Below, in pieces: positions 23,275 to 34,830 of a stretch of DNA of 64,000 nt. Within the stretch, counting starts at the first letter, position 1. The number at the start of each line of letters is the position of its first letter. Source of the DNA: Siphonodentalium dalli (lineage: Eukaryota > Mollusca > Scaphopoda > Gadilida > Siphonodentaliidae). The stretch is taken from NCBI GenBank assembly GCA_032622095.1, contig CP136064.1:179834011-179898010 (forward strand). The letters run 5' to 3'. A program made the translations under genes and the position numbers. A model generated the notes under the pieces. The model made no database searches, was not told the DNA's origin, and worked only from the letters and a program-made list of their open reading frames with translations.

Positions 23275-23405
23275 GAACATTTTGAAATCTGAACATGAAA
23301 ATCGCAAAATCATATAGCATCTAGAATGGCCTCCAGCTTTTCAAGTGTTGAAAATGTCTAACCTGACACCCCCACTAAGGCTAAGGGGGGGGGGGGGGGG
23401 TACCC
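23275..23405 (+). mobile_element. hAT-like element relic with G run
   Basis: GTGTGAGAACATTTTGAAATCTGAACATGAAAATCGCAAAAT-type sequence (split here) and the CATCTAGAATGGCCTC block match the interior of the element at 45806-46879. It ends in a run of about 16 G at 23385-23401. Termini not found. Confidence 0.5.
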
Positions 23406-24850
23406 GAGGCCGGAAACAGTTTTTGACCACCTTTTTTGCATTTGTTTTTCATTGACATATTTTCAACTGCTTTAAACATATTTGTTTATATGTTGTGGCT
23501 TGTTGCAATATGAGAAGCACTAATACATTCAATATTGTTATAATTACCCCCATAAGTTGATATAAAATGGAAAAATAGTGAATATTGGGGGGGGTGGGTC
23601 CCTAAATTTTCATTGATTTTTTTTGCGCGCAATTTTTTTTTATTGTGTCTGTTTCAGCTTGCTTGGCAGTTTTTATATTGAAAATTGTCTAGTTCACGGT
23701 GTAGATCAATAAAAAAAATATTTCAGATAGCTCTAGGGTAGGATGAACTTAATGCAGTCTAACAATATCAGCTAACAACTCATGACAGAATATTACAATA
23801 ATTCTTATACTTCATGACAGTCTCTTTACTCATACAGTTAGTTGATGCATGAGTGTAATGTATGAACTAAATATTTGTATCAGTGTTTGTATACTAAATT
23901 GATTTTTAAATATACTTTTGTCAAATAATTATTTGAATTGTCAAATTATTTGTTTAAGTGTTGTTGACAACCATCAGTAAGTAAATAAGTAGACATGAAA
24001 TAAAGTTTTAATAACATTTATTGAAAGAAACAAAAATATAACCTTCCTTGGATAGTCTTCTGAAAAGTATAAAAATATTATTTAAATAGATGTGAAGAGG
24101 GGCCAGGACACATTACAGTTTTGTTCACATTGTAATTATTATATCCCATAATTACCTGCATATACTAGTATGTAAATGACACTTAATGTCTAATTCAGGC
24201 TAATTTGAAAATTATCAAAGAAGAAAAATTAATTTACTTAATTAGTGTATATTTATAAGATGATGTGCATGCAAGGTGGTCTAGTTTGAAGGCACACATA
24301 AAGGTCATGTACAGAATGTGTGTGAATTTCTTATTGCACATGAACTCCATCCAGTACATGGCCGAAGTTCAGCTCTGATTGTCCAAATGAATCTCAGTAA
24401 TATACATCCGTGTATATGGATTTGGCACTAAGTTGACCATCAACGTTCAAACTCAAAGGGTTAAGCATTATTTTAGGCCTAGTTCTAAGTCGTAATACGA
24501 GGTCGGGTCAGTGGTCATGCAGGCATACATAAAAGTTAATTCGTACACTGGTTCATATGCACATTTTCCTTTTTGGTATTACTATAGGCTCTAGGCCTAC
24601 TAGTTGATGCTGGTTGATGTCTGAAAAAAAGATAAATTTAAGTTTGTGTAATTTTTTATTCTACTGTAGGCCCTAACACTGGCCCTAGTTATTTTTTGTT
24701 GTCATTCCAGGGGATTCAACATATTTTTCATTTACTCACCAGCTGTACTCACACAGATGAATAGGCTGGGTTATAAATTTACCAATATAATCACATAATA
24801 TTCTACCTTTGTTGATTTCTTAGAGTTCAATTTTGCATATGTTTGTTAAC
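23406..24850. other. No gene seen
   Basis: Very AT-rich; no ORF of interest and no recognised repeat. Confidence 0.45.
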
Positions 24851-25215
24851 AGGAAGTAACATTTAATTTGGTCTTTCAAAAAAGGGACCAATATAGAGCG
24901 GTTGGTCGTTTTTACAGAGGGGATCAACATAAAGCTTTGATGTTTTGGGGTGGGTGTCTAAAATTTTATTTTAAAAAAATGCAAGAAAGGGTGGGTGGGT
25001 GTAAAAAAAATGGAAATGTAAAAAAAAGACCCCCACGTCTCGCAACTTTTTACCCCCCCCCCCCCCCCCACTGAATTCCCCACTAATTAATTGTTGGAAA
25101 ATAAAATTTCCGACTAATAATGTTGTTTAAATTATGAACTTTCAAACTGTTGAAAATTGTTACCAAAGTTGGGGTGAGACCCATTAGGGGTGAGACCACC
25201 CGGTTGCCACGTCCC
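24851..25215. mobile_element. Degenerate repeat with C run and hAT-like end variant
   Basis: Contains a C run at about 25053-25069, then a GGGGTGAGACC duplication and GGTTGCCACGTCCCTAG at 25200-25216. The last resembles a diverged form of the CCCTCTAGCCACATCCCTG terminus seen at 46879. Assignment is tentative. Confidence 0.35.
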
Positions 25216-25251
25216 TAGTACCGGGTATATCCAAACGGAATAAAATTTTAT

Positions 25252-25640
25252 TCAGTGCGTCTACTCGCATTTAATTTGAAACAAACGTCGCACTTTTGTC
25301 GACTCGAATTCAAATACCACCAAATTACGTCACGCTCGTTGGGGTTTTCCTGCTTCAATTGGAATTCCCTCATTAGCATATCATTATGCAGCTCGTTTGC
25401 ATTTCTCCGATATAAATTCGAGTCGACGGAGATGCGACGTTTGTTTCAAACACGGATCTCAGACGCATCAGCGATTAGATTCGTGTTGTCCACACGCATT
25501 CTTCGTCGGTAGTGCGTTTACTCGCATTTATTTGAAACAAACGTCGCACTTTTGTCGACTCGAATTCAAATAATTGAATTCGAGAATTCAAATAATTGAA
25601 TTCGAGTCGTCGGTAGTGCGACGTTTGTTCCGAAGGTAAT
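25252..25640. mobile_element. Two adjacent inverted-repeat elements sharing one TIR
   Basis: First: TTTGAAACAAACGTCGCAC...GTCGACTCGAATT at about 25273-25308, inverted at about 25418-25455. Second: the same motif at about 25525-25570, inverted at 25590-25634, with the arms meeting in an AATTCAAATAATTGAATTCG palindrome. They lie just upstream of the decayed gene at 25875. Possibly MITEs of that gene's transposon, but this is only proximity. Confidence 0.7.
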
Positions 25641-25874
25641 AATACAAATATAACGTAGCGATTGTTTCTTCAAGTGTGTGGTGGCAAATCATTTCTTGAT
25701 ATAGTTGTTTTTATAGGTGTTTTGTGTGACATTGTGTTCACTTTTCGCCTACTGTTGAACCTAACGGTGCCAACATACGCAGAAGGCTTATTGTATATTC
25801 AAACTGCATTGTTCTTGGTTGAGTTTTTTTTATTATCATACTAGTCACTCGTTTGGTCTGGTACGTGTTCGGCG

Positions 25875-27465
25875 ATGGCAGAACCAACCCCGTATGTTGG
25901 GGCCAGCAACTTTCAAGAGGACTTGTGCGTCTTGTCCTTTAATAGCATGTGTCAATGTAATGTGGACACCAAGGAAAATCCATTGGTAAAAGTTATGGCA
26001 AAAGGATTGGAGACTTTGATTGACTTCTCTGATAAGCGAGGATATAACCACTTATCTGAATATTTAAAGGGGCAACAAATAACCACACCACCGGTAAGGT
26101 CTTGGTCCATAAACACTGTATAGGCGTGATTTCACTGATAGGAAAAGAACCGCCAGTGTCAATCCTGCGTGTATGGATACGGTTAGGCTCTCTAAGAAAA
26201 TGAGGTCTAATCAAGACCCATTTAATTTCAAAGAAGACTGTTTCATACGTGGAAAGGGTGGCATATTATATTTCCGTCATCCTGGTTGAAGGCAAGTGCG
26301 AACAGTAGCAACTCTCCCTAGATACAAAGTTTTAGAACATTGCCGAATAAGAGAAGATTAGTGAGCATCGAAGGTTCTGAAACTCATTCTGAGTTACATT
26401 GATCTCGTTGCTGCAGAAGCCGTATATCATGCATATTGTTTCACCATGTTCTTGGGAGAAATAAATGAGGAATCCATCTGAGAGAAAACCACAGGGCAGA
26501 ACACCAAGTGTCAAAATTCAACACTCATTTGATTCGTTGTGTGTGTGGCTAGAGAGTCTGGGTGGTACAAAACTGTATACTCTGTCCGAGTTACACACTC
26601 AAATGGTAGAACTAGCAGTTTGGTCAGAATCTTAATTTAATAAAACGCCTTAAACATAAATTGGAAGAACGGTATATCTTTTTTTGCTGAAATCTAAGGG
26701 CATAGCAACGTCATTTGTTTCAAGGATATGGACAAGTAGTCGATAAATGACAAGTGGTATGCGGATAAGAAATATGACATAGAGGAGGGGGTAGACAGAG
26801 TTGCACCGCCGCGGAGATGATTAATGAAAAGTTGCGGGAAATGACATATGATAAGAAAACCTACCCCACTAGCGAGGAGATAGGGAATATTGACAGCAGA
26901 AATAAATGGATTCCTCGCCATTTACAAATGTTGCTGGAGATACTAGTTCCATCTGAAATAAAACAGAATAGCATTGGTCAAGGTATCGTGCAATCTGCGA
27001 GGTCCCGATCTGTTATTACCCCTAACCTTTTGGTATTGGGGTTAAAATGGATCACGTGTTCTTGTCAATGCGGCTTGTTGATGAACAATTTTAATTGGGG
27101 ATTTCAATTACTTACGACGAAGTAAGCAGGTACAAGCAATCAGTTATCCAGGTGGAAAGTATTGAGAGTACACTAGTGGAGTATTTTTGATGGTAAAGTT
27201 TCATTTCATGGTATGGGTATAATCGCAGTTTCAACTCAGAAGGACGACACCCTGCTTAGACTTATATAAAAAGCCATCACTCGTCAAAAACCTGTTATGG
27301 TTGAAGAACTGATCGAAGACAAGGGTGTGCCTATAATGCATGCACTATTTGAAACACACAAAGCTGGGATTATCCACAATAAAGTACCGACCCATGCTTG
27401 AGTTACATGCTTGAATAAAAAAAATCCCCAAGGCGGATTTTGGATACGTTCACCGGGGGGTTATG
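25875..27465 (+). pseudogene. Decayed long transposon-type protein gene
   Basis: An ATG at 25875 starts MAEPTPYVGASNFQEDL, open for 82 codons. Later frames continue what appears to be one long protein: RRDFTDRKR (about 26125), CFIRGKGG (about 26240), SNVICFKDM (about 26700), NDKWYADKKYDIEE (about 26750), GNIDSRNKWIPRHLQM (about 26885), SARSRSVITP (about 27000), YDEVSRYKQSVIQ (about 27115) and PVMVEELIEDKGVPIM (about 27295). At least five frame changes and several stops separate these. The set resembles large uncharacterised proteins repeated in invertebrate genomes, which I take from memory and could not search. CFIRG may be a C-x-x-C zinc site that lost a Cys. No function is assigned. Confidence 0.65.
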
Positions 27466-27615
27466 CTGCATCGAATGACACAAAATCTAGCTTATTTTGT
27501 TTGTGTTATATACAGTGTTATATACAGTATTATGAACTTAAGCGATTATCGACGTTTGTTGACAAATCACTACAATAGTTTGATTACATAACAATGGTTT
27601 AAACACAAAATATCG

Positions 27616-27888
27616 TTGGTGGAGATACTTCAATATTTAAAATACGAGCAAAGTCAATCAATTTTTCATGTACTTGTTGATGATAGTTGTTTTATAAAAG
27701 TTATATTATTTCGTATGGACCCATTTGGAAGGCACTGTGCCTTTAACGTTTACTTTCACGTAAGTGTTTCAAGTTTCGGAACAAAGATATTTTGGTTACA
27801 GAACGATGATTTCTGGTGGGCGATCGCACAAATTGATGAGCGGACGTATTTTCCGGTCGGTACAGGGGTACTCAAATATACGAATTAA
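27616..27888 (+). CDS. Unrecognised ORF ending before AATAAA
   Basis: About 90 codons open from an alternative start, with aromatic-rich text (FWWAIAQIDERTYFP). AATAAA follows within 10 bases of the stop. There is a good donor-like CACGTAAGT inside at about 27758. No domain recognised. It could be a terminal exon, the tail of the decayed gene upstream, or chance. Confidence 0.18.
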   Translation: MVEILQYLKYEQSQSIFHVLVDDSCFIKVILFRMDPFGRHCAFNVYFHVSVSSFGTKIFWLQNDDFWWAIAQIDERTYFPVGTGVLKYTN

Positions 27889-28515
27889 TGTCCCAATAAA
27901 TCGATTACGTGTGTAACTATTCGGCGTATATCAACGTAATCAGACATGTGATATATCCTTACACTGTTATTTGTCTCAAAAAGCTGTATATCTAGGCCGG
28001 CATACTGACACGAACTTTGAGATATTGTGCGTTCTCTTGCACTGTCGATTTAATCAGAGCGGCAGAGGAGTTTTGGTATAGCCGTACTATGATGCCCACT
28101 ATGATGTGCATATGGCATAGGACTATATATTATAGGAGTTCATATTGAAAGCCAATATTAATTGCTCTCATTGAGCTGTTCATGCAAATTATCCGTAGTA
28201 TGGCAGTAGGTCTGTGAGCCGAACTGTCCGCGTATATCAGCAAAATAGGAAACATGTTCTGACAGTTCTGTGCCGATATATATTTGCTGGGTCACCATAC
28301 AAAAGTAAAACTCTCACTGGTGTATTCGTGTACTTTACTGCTATCGTAGGTATAATAGATAGGACCACTTGTAGTTTGACTTGTAGTTTGTAGGCTTCGA
28401 CTGCCATTTTCGAAAGACCTCCAGGCATAAACATGGGGCATTCTGATTGGGGAGAGGTCAGAGTTAGAGTTATAATACACTAATTCAATCACAATTTTTC
28501 AATCTACGGAATACG
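27889..28515. other. No gene seen
   Basis: Short overlapping minus-strand ORFs (28237-28492) only; nothing supportable. Confidence 0.45.
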
Positions 28516-28558
28516 GTCAATAAATAGATAGAACGACACAAGTGTGTGAACTGGTTGA

Positions 28559-28650
28559 CGTTATTGCACGAGTGTGTTGTGACGCGATGGTAAAACGAGA
28601 ACCGGAGGTTCGAGTTTTACATTGCGGCATGACAAACGAATGCAATAACG
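28559..28650. repeat. 92-nt near-complete hairpin, copy 1
   Basis: Outer ends CGTTATTGCA and TGCAATAACG are exact inverses. Inside, GTGTGTTGT...GCGATG faces CATTGCGGCATGACAAAC, and GTAAAACGAGAACC faces GGTTCGAGTTTTAC around a GGA loop. Nearly the whole unit folds on itself. The inner GGTTCGAGTTT resembles a tRNA B box, but no A box fits. Confidence 0.8.
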
Positions 28651-28987
28651 TTAACATGTTCACAAAACTGGGTTGTTCTGTGTGTATTGCACACTCTGGA
28701 GATTGTAGCTTGTACTATACTAAAATTTAGGACAATATTGTTTATTTAATGCACAAACGTGTACTTAGTGTAGACTATACCTAATAATTTAATGAAGAAA
28801 TTGTCTGCTACGGTTGACGTCGCCAATGACGTTGTTGACGTAATCGGTTTGTATTATTCAAGAACAATACACAATTGTTTATTGAACGTTTTGAAATATT
28901 CTGTATTTTGCTGTATTTTGCACAAATAAGCCATTGAGTGTTGAATAAATAAATAGAAAGAACGACACAAGTGTGCGAACATAATAA

Positions 28988-29069
28988 CGTTATTGCACGA
29001 GTTTGTTGTGACGCGATGGTAAAACGAGAACCGGAGGTTCGAGTTTTACCTAGCGGGACGACAAACGAG
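28988..29069. repeat. Hairpin unit, copy 2 (one outer end lost)
   Basis: Same core and inner arm as copy 1. The right outer TGCAATAACG has been replaced by GAGTTACGG, but the inner pairing is preserved (GTTTGTTGT with ACGACAAAC). Confidence 0.75.
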
Positions 29070-29282
29070 TTACGGTTGACGTCGCCAATGACGATGTTGA
29101 CGTCATCGGTTTGTATTCTTCAAGAACAACTGTATTTTTGCTGTATTTCGCACGAATAAGCCAGCGGGTGTGCAATAATTGGTTTTGTCACACATTTAGC
29201 CATTTTTCGATAAACTGAATTTCTTGATTACATTCCGCTACAGGAATGTGATAAAAGCATCAAGTTATATAACCACAACCAC

Positions 29283-29283
<1 letters not shown>

Positions 29284-29356
<73 letters not shown>

Positions 29357-29379
29357 CTCTCTCTCTATATATATACACG

Positions 29380-29463
<84 letters not shown>
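29284..29463. repeat. (CT)n - (TA)n - (GA)n microsatellite
   Basis: About 85 bases of CT repeats, a TATATA/ACGTATA core, then about 58 bases of GA repeats. CT and GA arms are complementary, so the tract can form a long cruciform or hairpin. Open frames through it (Ser-Leu and Arg-Glu repeats) are artefacts of the repeat. Confidence 0.95.
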
Positions 29464-29464
<1 letters not shown>

Positions 29465-30186
29465 AGAGAGTGCCTAAAATGTACATGGAAACTATTCGAT
29501 CTGCCAATGACTACTGCTAACCCTCAGGGCATGCACGTATACCTATATCAATCAACAAGACTCGTACTAACATATTCAAAGAATGTAAGTTGAAACTAAC
29601 AACTGTTCAACTGATATATTACAGAAACACACGCAGCGCACTCGCAGTTGCGTGATCACCAGCCACAAGCGGATAAAAACGATGAATTGATGACACAAAT
29701 CGACAAATCGATAACTGGTGGTCGGGTTCAACTTTATGTGTAGTTTTCTTCGCTGAGTGTTTCTAACGGTTTAATTCCACCTTCTACTTAGTCAGGGTAA
29801 ATGGACGAGCTACTGGGCATTCGTAAACTAGATGGTCGAGTCCATAGGCCGAGACCATTTAGTTGATGAATGTCCAATCGCGAGTCATTTAAACGTCTCA
29901 AAAACTATTTTATAATACACAAGGAGAAATTACATTTATACAGATGAATAATTCCGATAAATCTCGAGAGTTTACAAATGTTTTTCTAGAAAAAAAATAG
30001 TCCTTGTCTGACAACAAAACCACGCCCTTGACACGGCCCGTGTGAGTGGACATTGAGTGTTGACTTTGCCGTGAACACAATAGCCACAAATTCCATAATA
30101 CCACGCGGAACAGCTTATTCGAAAATAATCGTCGATGTACGCAAACATAATAAAATATTTGTTTTTGGGATGAATATATAGCGTAG

Positions 30187-30188
<2 letters not shown>
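29464..30188. other. No gene seen
   Basis: Nothing recognised. The long minus-strand ORF crossing this region depends on the microsatellites at 30189-30580. Confidence 0.45.
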
Positions 30189-30240
<52 letters not shown>

Positions 30241-30241
30241 G
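30189..30241. repeat. (TA)n(TG)n microsatellite
   Basis: Alternating TA for about 25 bases, then TG for about 28 bases. Confidence 0.95.
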
Positions 30242-30380
30242 TATATAGTGTCGACGCAATTGAGTCTGTACTTCGGTCACGTATGCATATACATATAAGT
30301 TGATTGTATTCATATTGCCAGGACGGTATGTAATATATATATACCCCGTGGTATACAAATGAGCTGAACACATTCAAATG

Positions 30381-30580
30381 CGAGTAATCATCAACATCGT
30401 CGTCGTCGTCATCATCATCATAATCATCATCATCATCATCATAGTCATAGTCATCATAATTATAATTATCATATCCATCATCATGACCATCATCATGATC
30501 AGCATGATGATGATCATCACAACCACCATCATCATTATCATCCTCATCCTCATCACCACTTTCATAATCATCATAATCGT
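30381..30580. repeat. CAT/ATC trinucleotide microsatellite, about 200 bp
   Basis: Interrupted CATCAT/ATAATC repeats. They create long Ile- or Met-rich frames on one strand and Asp-rich frames on the other, which should not be annotated as genes. Confidence 0.95.
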
Positions 30581-30789
30581 CATTGTATTTGTTAAGCAAT
30601 TGCCGCCTACCTGTTTTCTTCTGCATGTGTTACAGTGGGCCAATCTGCATGCTGTTAATTGTAATTTCTTAATAGACAGAATGTGTTTAAGAAGGACAAT
30701 ACACGCGGGGCTAGTTCGTGGAGATGCGTCAAGATAGTGGGCCAAAATCACCAACTGCATGTTTCACATATAATATCATGGGTGTCGTG

Positions 30790-31410
30790 CTTTTTGGTGT
30801 GGTATTATTGTATTTCCACATCCGTTTCGAAAAAGTTCTGAATCAGGTGTATACCTTAATCTGGGCAATACTAGGTATGGTCAGATTGTATTTACACATC
30901 CATTTCGAAGCCGTTCTGAATCAACTGGATGTATACCTTTGTCTGAGTAATACTATGCTAGCATTGCCTGTGGTTTGTGGTGCATTTATTTCAATGTGTT
31001 TATTTCAAGAACAAGTTATAGTCCCGACGACAATGGCTTTGGACGTTGGGGGAAATCCTTCAGATGTCGAACGTGAGATATGCCATTATAATCCCACAAG
31101 ATAGCCTGGTAGATTATTGTTATATCAGCCCATGGTTGGAAAGGTGGTGTTGCCAAGAAACCTTGCACTCGGTGCACTGATTGTAAGATATCATCAAGGC
31201 AACAATCCTCTAACTGTTCGTCGACTTGAACGTGTCTTAGATTATCTTGAACCATCCCTGAAAATACGCAGCCCCTTGGGTGATAACAACGCATACCTTC
31301 TTTCTTTGAATGATATATCACAAAATTACCAAATGCATCGCTTTTAATAATACACGCTTGATTCATTTGATTCAGAACTGCTTCCAAACCGTGTGAAAAT
31401 ACAGTCTTAA
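30790..31410. repeat. Three copies of a motif, two direct and one inverted
   Basis: TGTATTT.CACATCC.TTTCGAA..GTTCTGAATCA occurs at about 30805-30850 and 30884-30935, each followed by GTATACCTT and a TCTG.G.AATACTA block. It recurs on the opposite strand at about 31360-31405. ORFs span the region in both directions (30718-31104 plus, 31016-31432 minus); neither shows a recognised domain. Confidence 0.7.
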
Positions 31411-32035
31411 CACACAAAGAAAGTGATGCCACCCATGAGATCCTGCCTGTATCTGAAACATACTCCTGATGTAGGGGCGGTGCAGTTCATGATCCCATTT
31501 AATTTCCACTAGCATGACGCATGCATACAAACTAGCACCGCGTATATTGTTCTTATCTGATGTGAGCTCGACGAGACGACTACTGGTCGTCAAAGATAGT
31601 TTAGGATAATGACCAATAAGCGTGGGTACACTATGGTCTTCTACGACCTTAGCAGAGAGGCATCATCCAAAGGGAAAGCTAGCAACCTTCGATAAGGAAC
31701 ATACTTTGCCTGAGTACTACCAAAGCACAAGAGTAAGTATGGGTGGAGTTGCCGTTGTCACTGGTGTGAAAACATTTTGCGATTTTCTGTGATTTCTAAT
31801 TTTCGGTTGCCTGTTCGCCGCCATCTTGGATTGGTGAATATTCCTCAACTCAAGTATTACATGAATTCTAGCCCGGTATCTCATCCACACATATGCATGG
31901 GTGGATGTATTATAACAATATAACAAGAGCACCCACTTATTTGAAACATACATTACGTGATTAGCTTCGATTCGGCTTTGATCGGCATTTGGCAACACGT
32001 GATATCGTGCAAAAAATCCGACCAGGAAGGGGGGG
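31411..32035. other. No gene seen
   Basis: A minus-strand ORF (31372-31593) reads smoothly but has no family I can name. A CGCCATCTTGGATTGG block near 31815 is of the type common in repeats elsewhere in the window. Confidence 0.4.
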
Positions 32036-33420
32036 GGGGGGACTCCAGGATACAAGGTTGACATTTTAGTTTTTGTTTATTTTTGGTACCCACACCCCTG
32101 GGAACGCAAGTTTTTTTTCCTTTCCGATCTCGGCCACCCACCCCTCCAACACAAGTTTTTGTCCAAGGGAAATTGGAGACCCACCCCCCAAAGTTTGTTG
32201 AAAAACTGTGAAAATAGCAGGATAAGGCAGGCAGATCGAATGTGAAATGTTTTTAATATCCATCCGGATGAAATTCCAATCAGGTAAGCTTAATGAAAAG
32301 CACCAGAAATCTCAGAAAATCACAAAACACCATTTTTAACTAAACTTGTAAAATAAGGTTCAGCGTCCATATACCCGTAGGTATACCCGCACCAGTATGT
32401 ATGTGACAAAGATGTGTATGTACATCATCGTATTCTCTAACGTTGTGACTAGCCCCGGCTAGATGAATAAATTGTCGCCCAATCTCTGTATTAAGTATAT
32501 ACAATTTTCCGTCTGCAGTCTGGTTCATTAACCAATAACAAGTAATTGAAGAACACACTCATAAAATATACATGTATTTCCATGCAAATGGCAGAAACAA
32601 AGAGGCTCGCTGCTCCGCCCTCCCAACCCGCACTACCATTATACGCCTACCTATGCAAGGTATTTACCCCCCCCCCCCCACTGACCTTATGTACCGTACC
32701 TACTAGTATATAAGTTCCTGCTTTACGGCAATGTGGTATACATGGGACACATGTACCCTTTTCTACCATGATGTATAGAGCAGGGACGTATATAGGAACG
32801 GTGCATAAGGACAATGTCGGTTTGGATGCATGGGGAGTGGGGAGCGGAGTGCATTGGTGGCAGAAACAGTAATCCCAAACTCGTAATATCCGTTGGTAAA
32901 TGCAAGTAGTCCAAGTGCATATTATCGGCTTATTGTATGCGAAAAATGTCTATTATTTAAGATTAATGTATAAAATCACCACACTATGCCCTTGTTTCCC
33001 CACAAAGACAAACGATGGGTGGTGAAATGTCGAACATTTAGCAATTTATCACATTTCGGCCGACATCTTGACCGCCATATTGGATTTTGAGGTCGAATTT
33101 TTTACTCATCGGTAAGCGTGGTATATTAGCATAACGAATCGAGTTGAAAATAAAACCGCATGTGATACTATATTTACTTTAATGGCGACCAAAGAGACCT
33201 GGTGTATATCAAGCAAACTGGCCGCCATGATGGACGCCATCTTTTCTGGAGTTTCTGTGGCCACTTTTTTGTTCTTGTTAACAACCGAAAACAATTGGAG
33301 GAGACATTAAGGAAGAAAACTAGTGGGGGTCAAGAAAATAACTTGCGTTTCCGGGGTGGTGGCTCCCAAAAATACCCCCCCCCCAAATTTCAACCTTGTA
33401 TCCTGGAGTTCCCCCTGGAG
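32036..33420. mobile_element. Possible element bounded by 80-bp inverted ends
   Basis: The left block at about 32036-32120 (ACTCCAGGATACAAGGTTGA, GGTACCCACACCCCTGGGAACGCAAG in part) is inverted at about 33340-33415, where ACTCCAGGATACAAGGTTGA recurs on the minus strand. Each block adjoins a C/G run (about 32028, 33378). No transposase between. Separately, a GGAGTTTCTG..GCCAC plus ATTAAGGAAGAAAACTAGTG motif pair is duplicated at 33248-33335 and 33417-33460. Confidence 0.55.
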
Positions 33421-34734
33421 TTTCTGCTGCCACATTAAGGAAGAAAACTAGTGGGGTCAAGTTGAGTCCTGGTGGTGCAAATGTCGACCAATATATCCTG
33501 GACTAATTAGCTTAAAATAGTCTTATATCGCGAAGATATTGTCTATAGTCGTCTGCTGCCTCAATAATGTTGGCGGCTCACGATAGAATATCCTACATTC
33601 GCTCATAAGCGACAAAGAAAAAAGAAATGCTGCGAGAGAAAAAGCAATTTAGGTTTCAGGAGGCAGACGATCTACACCTTTTAAATCCTGAATTGAGCCG
33701 ACCATACCGAACGGCAGAAAAACGCGCGCCTGTTTACCGCAGTTGAATTATCTTCTCATTGGTTATCAGAAGATTGGATTATTTCGCCCAATTTGGGCGG
33801 TTCTATGATGGCTGTTTCTCATCTGACGTGTGTGTCAGGATAGAGGAGCTGGAGGATTTGTGTAAATGTTAGCCCAAACTACATTTCCAAGTATAACGAT
33901 GGTTTGTTGTTTATTTTGAGGAATCATACCACATCAGATGAATTCAGCCCAAATATGTTAACAGTTGTCGTGTAAAACATTTGCAGTAGGTTAGCGTTAT
34001 TTCTTATTTGCGGATGTCGTTTAATATGGGGAAAATAGACTACTAAGTTTGAACGGGCATGTGCATTTGTCGTTTTTTTTTATTATAACAACATGATAAT
34101 CAATAACAGAGGCAGTCTCTGTCAAATACAGTCGCTCTATTTACGATACTAATTGGGGAACTTTCTAAATTAAATTACGCGTAAACCAGCGTAAACGGAT
34201 ACCTGCTGCAAATTATAGAAGGTGCCGGAATCGGCCTACTCGCCCCAGGGCTAACTCGCCCAGTCGACGTGTGCCAGCTCGGGACACACTATAAAATGTA
34301 TACCGAGGCCGGCTCGGAATAAAAGGTGTATACGGGGTGTTATATGGCGTTTGGTCCGTTGTTTCTCAATGAATATTATTGAAATTTGGTGTATATGTCC
34401 GGGCTGGGACATGGAATACAATAACGTTTGAATTGTTTTTAAATTTACAAATTTGTTGATTTTATTCAACTTTTTTGTTCTGAAACACACTATACTCGTC
34501 GTGTCGATATATAGTATTACTTAGAAATTTCAGCTTTCCAGATTCATAATCGCTCCATTGACTGTAACAGATGAAATTATCCCCCCTCTTCGGATCGAGT
34601 GTCACTGAAACTTTATTTTGTTAGACTGCCTGTAGTCACTGATTATATGTGGAAATAATCTGTAATAAGATGTAGCACTGTTTTATTTTATATTTACATG
34701 TAGTGCTGTTTTTATACAACAATTCCACCCAGGC
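33421..34734. other. No gene seen
   Basis: No exon or repeat supportable beyond the duplicated motif noted at its left edge. Confidence 0.4.
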
Positions 34735-34830
34735 TTCTCAACGGTACGCAGTACCGGTACCGCGTACTCGGGCATGTTTTTGCGGTAACGGTGCTGGTGT
34801 GCAGATCCGCCGGTACTCGGTACTGTGGTT
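34735..34830. repeat. GGTACCG-rich cluster
   Basis: Repeated CGGTAC, GTACCGGTACCG and CGGTACTCGGTACTG motifs, a local GC-rich palindromic patch. A similar patch (GGCACCGGTCCGG) lies at 44590-44710. Confidence 0.55.

Larger units (their letters stand above)
28520..29150 (+). repeat. Duplicated block carrying 92-nt hairpins
   Basis: GAACGACACAAGTGTG and the hairpin unit occur at 28531-28650 and again at 28961-29069. TACGGTTGACGTCGCCAATG and TCGGTTTGTATT.TTCAAGAAC also occur twice (28808-28870, 29071-29128). The second copy brings these blocks together, so the first has an insertion or the second a deletion. TGACGTC motifs are notably frequent. Confidence 0.8.

Noticed and set aside
28600-28625. 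tRNA gene suggested by GGTTCGAGTTT
   Set aside because: The match is the inner arm of a long hairpin, and there is no A box.
29224-29520. Ser-Leu / Arg-Glu repeat ORFs on both strands
   Set aside because: Direct translation of CT/GA microsatellite.
29910-30626. 238-codon minus-strand ORF, the longest in the window
   Set aside because: Most of it is translated microsatellite (Asp-rich from CAT repeats, Thr-His and Ile-Tyr from TG/TA repeats).
31372-31593. Smooth minus-strand ORF (RLVELTSDKNNIRGASLYAC)
   Set aside because: Reads well but no family recognised, and it overlaps the three-copy motif region; left as unassigned.
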